Shown: positions 61,283-64,000 of the stretch, one piece after another
Position numbering within the stretch: the first letter of the stretch is position 1
Layout: the number at the start of each line of letters is the position of its first letter
NCBI GenBank assembly: GCA_964570625.1
Contig: CAZMYW010000006.1
Coordinates: forward strand, 1 to 64,000
DNA from: JBFLXB01 sp964570625
Lineage (GTDB): Bacteria; Nitrospirota; Nitrospiria; 2-01-FULL-66-17
Direction: 5' to 3'
DNA length: 64,000 nucleotides
Notes under the pieces: model-generated
Database searches by the model: none
The model's input: only the letters and a program-made list of their open reading frames with translations
Told to the model about the DNA's origin: nothing
Position numbers and translations under genes: made by a program

Positions 61283-62842
61283 TCAGCGGGTTCCCCAGTG
61301 GTTCCTGCGGACCGTACACATCGCGTAGTAGGTTTGCCACACGAGGATCAGCATGTAGAACGCGCTGAAGAGGATGCCGTAGACCCACAGGCCGTTTCGG
61401 TATCGCGCCAGATAACACAGGCCGTACAAGGTAGCCATCAGGATCGATCCATAGATGTAGATGAGGGACAGGCTCCCGTACCCCAGAAGGGGCAATACCA
61501 GGGCGTTGAACACGATCAGCGGAGAGACGATGGGAAACGTGACCCCGAGGTAAAAGAAGAAGGCGGCGAACGGGTGTCGTCGCCAGATGAACAGGCTGGC
61601 CAGGAGGCTCTCGCGGATCCAGGATTTCTTCCACCGAAGCTGCTGTCGGAAGAATTTCATGTAGGTTTCAGGCACGATGGTGGTGCAGACCGCTTCGGAA
61701 TGATAGATCACGCGGTGGCGCCGCAGCATGAAATTGGTCAGACTGCGATCATCGCCGAAGGTCGCCGGCGTGCCGAGAAACGTTTGATGGAGCCACGGGT
61801 CGAGCACCTCCAGCACGTAGCGCCGGCGGTATGCCGCGAGACAGCCGGAACAACACGAGACGGTGGAAAACAAGGACTCGGCGGCCTTGATGACCCGAAA
61901 CGCGATGAAATAGCGGACCTCCTGCATTTTGGTCAGGAGGTTCTTGCGGGCGTTGGCCACGTTGGCGTGACCGCAGACCGCCCCGACCGCGGGATCCCCG
62001 AACCCCTGCGCCATCTTGCGGATGGCGTCCCGCCGGACGAAGCTGTCAGAATCGATGTAGACGAGGATCTCTCCGCTCGCTGTTTGGGCTCCAGCCGCCA
62101 TGCCGTGGCGCTTTCCGCGGTTCTTTTCAAAGTGGATGACCTTCAATCCCGGGTGGCGGTCCCGCGCGCGTTCCATCTCTTTCAGCGTGGTATCGGTGGA
62201 GCCGTCGTCCACCGCGATGATTTCGAGGCGGTCGGCGGGATAGTAGGACTGGGCGATACAGTCGATCGTCCGCCCGATCGAATCCTCTTCGTTCTTACAA
62301 ACGATGATCGCGCTGACCGATGGCAGGTACCCGGCGTCCGGAGGCGGCCGATAGAAGGACGCGAGCACGAAGCGGGACAGGATATAGAAGGAAATCATCA
62401 CGCTGCAGGTATTGACCAGGGGGTGGTACCAGAAGTAGTAGAGGTTGAAGCTCTTGAGATAGGCCACGTTGGCGCAGGCCGCGATGAACAGTCCCAGGGC
62501 GAGCCAGGGGATCCACCACTCCAGCAGATTGAGACCCCACGACTTGCGATCGACCGTGAACGCGAGACCGGAAAAAAAACCATCGCGGTCTCTGGCCGCC
62601 TCGTCCGGGGCCGCTTCACTCACGACCCGCCCCCAGATCCACCGATTCGTGGGAAGGTTGGCTGGAACCTGACAGCGCTGAGCCGCGGTCGGCTCTACTC
62701 TGAGATGAACCCATTCTCCGATGTCGAGGGGCCGGGACGAGTGGAGACAGCCCCCGCGGACGTTCCAGTCGGTCAGCACCGTGGTTCCACCCCTCCGAAG
62801 GCCGAATCGGTGTATTCGGGTATACCGCGCGGGTAGGGGCAT
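61283..62842 (-). CDS. PilZ-tagged HAS/NodC/PgaC-class polysaccharide synthase
   Basis: 519 residues. The N-terminal 95 residues look like a PilZ domain: RYTRIHR in place of RxxxR and DWNVRGG in place of DxSxxG (Asn for Ser). Membrane helices flank a GT2 domain with D212-D213-G214, D264-S-D266, GDDRS and Q400-Q-L-R-W404. The QQLRWKKSWIRE segment resembles hyaluronan synthase and NodC more than PgaC. With deacetylases in the same operon the polymer is probably an N-acetylhexosamine glycan. ATG at 62842 is chosen so that PilZ begins the protein; ATG 62944 is possible. c-di-GMP control is inferred. Confidence 0.83.
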   Translation of the reverse strand: MPLPARYTRIHRFGLRRGGTTVLTDWNVRGGCLHSSRPLDIGEWVHLRVEPTAAQRCQVPANLPTNRWIWGRVVSEAAPDEAARDRDGFFSGLAFTVDRKSWGLNLLEWWIPWLALGLFIAACANVAYLKSFNLYYFWYHPLVNTCSVMISFYILSRFVLASFYRPPPDAGYLPSVSAIIVCKNEEDSIGRTIDCIAQSYYPADRLEIIAVDDGSTDTTLKEMERARDRHPGLKVIHFEKNRGKRHGMAAGAQTASGEILVYIDSDSFVRRDAIRKMAQGFGDPAVGAVCGHANVANARKNLLTKMQEVRYFIAFRVIKAAESLFSTVSCCSGCLAAYRRRYVLEVLDPWLHQTFLGTPATFGDDRSLTNFMLRRHRVIYHSEAVCTTIVPETYMKFFRQQLRWKKSWIRESLLASLFIWRRHPFAAFFFYLGVTFPIVSPLIVFNALVLPLLGYGSLSLIYIYGSILMATLYGLCYLARYRNGLWVYGILFSAFYMLILVWQTYYAMCTVRRNHWGTR

Positions 62843-63203
62843 CTTCGACCGCGGGGTTACGCGTTGCGCCGAAAACCCGTGGGGTGCCGGAGCGCCCCCT
62901 GGGGTAGGGCGACTCGATCCTACAGTGGACGTTGCCGAGATCATGGCCAACCTTTCAGATGGTGGGAGAGTCCGATGCGTGATTACAGGTCCTGCTGGAT
63001 CGAAGCAACACCCGTGCCCGGCGCTTTGCGGTGGCCGACCCGGCCACAACTGCTCAAAACGCACAGAACACGCGGTTCCGAAGTGTGTCTCTGGTCCAGT
63101 GGTCGAGATTCGTAATGTCGAGATCGTAACCAGGAAAGCGCCCGCCAAAGTTCCGGCAGAGTGACGACCGCCGCGTTACCCACAGAGCCGGTGCCGGGCG
63201 TAT
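62843..63203. other. gene-free upstream region of the exopolysaccharide operon
   Basis: No convincing coding sequence on either strand. A minus-strand TAGGAT (62917-62922) could be a -10 box for the operon but has no good -35. I see no c-di-GMP riboswitch consensus. Confidence 0.4.
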
Positions 63204-63248
63204 AAAAAAACTACGGGTCGCGCCACTCCCCCATGGATGGCGCGACCC
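63204..63248 (-). terminator. intrinsic-terminator-like hairpin with T-run
   Basis: GGGTCGCGCCA (63215-63225) pairs perfectly with TGGCGCGACCC (63238-63248). Read on the minus strand, a run of seven T (63204-63210) follows after four bases, so a transcript coming from the right would end here. On the plus strand the same bases include TATAAAA, which could instead be a -10 element. Confidence 0.5.
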
Positions 63249-63420
63249 ACTGCTGGGCCGTGGGGGTGGGCGGACACGGCCAGCGGTCGATAGTCGCAAT
63301 GTGGCTCGCACACGACGCGCGAGCCGGCGGGTTATGGTTGCTCGTCCCTCATCACGTCGTTCAAGGTATCAATGTCCCAACATCCACGGCCGGATGCCAC
63401 GACCCACGCGTGAGCCGTGG
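63249..63420. other. cluster of perfect stem-loops, possible structured RNA
   Basis: Within a stretch lacking protein-like frames, three further perfect 7-bp hairpins follow the terminator-like one: GGCCGTG/CACGGCC (63256-63281), GGCTCGC/GCGAGCC (63303-63325) and CCACGGC/GCCGTGG (63384-63420, with an inner ACGCGT palindrome). Together with the T-run at 63204 this looks like a minus-strand non-coding RNA, or a structured leader on the plus strand towards the stress-protein gene. It matches no RNA family I can recall. Confidence 0.35.
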
Positions 63421-63643
63421 CGGTGGGACGCCCCGGGTAACGTCTCCGCGCGCGGCGCGTGACTGCTGCACTCGTTGATGGCGCGCGCCCTCCGAGTGGC
63501 GGCAAACACTATGGAGCACGCAGGCGCAGTCGCCACGATCCGGGGCGAGAGCACCCGACATTCCGGGCAGGGCGGCGCGGATACTGAACCATCGGCTTGA
63601 AGTCGGAAAACACGCCGCATGCGATGCCGTCGGTCGCAGCGCC

Positions 63644-63673
63644 TTGTCGAACGGCGTCGGTGATTCGTACAAT
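63644..63673 (+). promoter_or_regulatory. promoter of the universal stress protein gene
   Basis: TTGTCG (63644-63649), 18 bases and TACAAT (63668-63673). Predicted start near 63680, about 42 nt before the ATG, whose AAAGGA Shine-Dalgarno is well placed. Confidence 0.55.
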
Positions 63674-63721
63674 GGGGCGTCGCCGTGACGCGGGGCTTAC
63701 CCTGTTTTAGAAAGGACGCGT

Positions 63722-64000
63722 ATGCCGAAGACTCAGGCCAAGCAGTTTGACGTCAAGACCATCTTGGTTCCCACCGACTTCTCGGCCGGCGCGCAGACCG
63801 CGATGGATCACGCCACGGTGCTGGCCAAGTCGTTCAACGCCAAGATCATCGTGCTCCACGTAATCGAGACCTTCACGTATACAATGACGGAAGCGCTTCA
63901 AGTGGTGAACGTGTACGAGCTGGTCAAGACCGCGGTGGAACCGGTGCTGGACCAGACCGTGCAAGACCTCGGGGAACAAGACGTCACCGCATCACGCGTT
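63722..64000 (+). CDS. universal stress protein, 5' part
   Basis: 93 codons to the window end without a stop. The product begins MPKTQAKQFDVKTILVPTDFS, then AMDHATVLAKSFNAKIIVLHVIE, the first strand, Asp-containing loop and helix of the UspA fold that binds ATP in many members. The ATP-binding G-x2-G-x9-G(S/T) motif would lie beyond the window. Own promoter and Shine-Dalgarno are visible. Confidence 0.9.
   Translation, partial: MPKTQAKQFDVKTILVPTDFSAGAQTAMDHATVLAKSFNAKIIVLHVIETFTYTMTEALQVVNVYELVKTAVEPVLDQTVQDLGEQDVTASRV

Noticed and set aside
55798..62836. Plus-strand frames of 520 to 690 codons opposite the exopolysaccharide operon
   Set aside because: They lie entirely antisense to genes with clear catalytic motifs and encode Arg/Pro/Gly-rich nonsense.
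62843..63148. 102-residue N-terminal extension of the PilZ-synthase
   Set aside because: The added sequence is Pro/Ser/Gly-rich and precedes the domain; no Shine-Dalgarno at the far upstream start.
63054..63672. Small frames on both strands between the synthase and the stress-protein gene
   Set aside because: Composition is Arg/Pro/Gly-rich without hydrophobic periodicity and they run through perfect hairpins; more likely non-coding.
1..64000. CRISPR array, rRNA or tRNA genes
   Set aside because: No regularly spaced direct repeats and no tRNA- or rRNA-like conserved sequence were seen; no Cas-like protein is encoded, and the RecB-like nuclease lacks Cas4 cysteines.

Overview
The window is a 64 kb stretch of high-GC chromosome from a Gram-negative bacterium. 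It encodes outer-membrane barrels, lipoproteins and a periplasmic transglycosylase, and its promoters look sigma70-like. Gene content (glutamate-semialdehyde route to haem, large c-di-GMP enzymes, ubiE next to a radical SAM gene, NfuA-like carrier, PilZ-tagged exopolysaccharide synthases) would fit an environmental Nitrospirota-like lineage. No rRNA, tRNA or phylogenetic marker is present, so this placement is a guess.

Region 1 (1-26.3 kb) is mostly core genome: hemL, two tandem GGDEF-EAL proteins, an M1 aminopeptidase, a PilB/GspE-type ATPase with an added zinc-ribbon tail, the galU-hsp20-lon-thiL block, coaE, a monofunctional transglycosylase, an RRM protein, pgi, ubiE with a radical SAM partner, and a YihY-type membrane protein. 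Four copies of a roughly 120 bp palindromic repeat sit at gene ends between 11.2 and 22.5 kb.

Region 2 (26.3-41.4 kb) is accessory in character. It holds a BrnT/BrnA-like toxin-antitoxin pair, dut, an alcohol dehydrogenase, a MITE-like element flanked by TTAA, and a two-gene cellulose-type exopolysaccharide unit (GH8-GT2-PilZ fusion plus TPR/beta-barrel exporter). A duplicated adh tail and a transposase scrap follow. Next comes a two-gene module of a SNF2-type helicase with about sixteen 15-residue C-terminal repeats and a RecB-like/RNase H-like nuclease. This pair is the best candidate in the window for an undescribed nucleic-acid-targeting (defence-like) system.

Region 3 (41.5-54 kb) holds glycosyltransferase and envelope genes, an alpha/beta hydrolase, an NfuA-like protein, a ferredoxin-metallo-beta-lactamase fusion, a TMTC-like TPR membrane protein, and two genes broken by internal deletion (a Rossmann-GAF-GGDEF protein and an osmC homologue).

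Region 4 (54-64 kb) is a second exopolysaccharide locus on the minus strand: a PilZ-HAS/NodC-like synthase, a deacetylase-like protein with a damaged metal site, and a 1318-residue TPR-deacetylase-beta-barrel fusion, facing a GH18 lipoprotein. A gene-poor stretch with four perfect stem-loops precedes a universal stress protein cut by the window end.

The unifying theme is c-di-GMP and biofilm matrix: two dual-domain turnover enzymes, one decayed cyclase, and two polysaccharide synthases carrying PilZ domains. Base-level observations were read by eye. Family names come from motif recognition, and no database search was possible.
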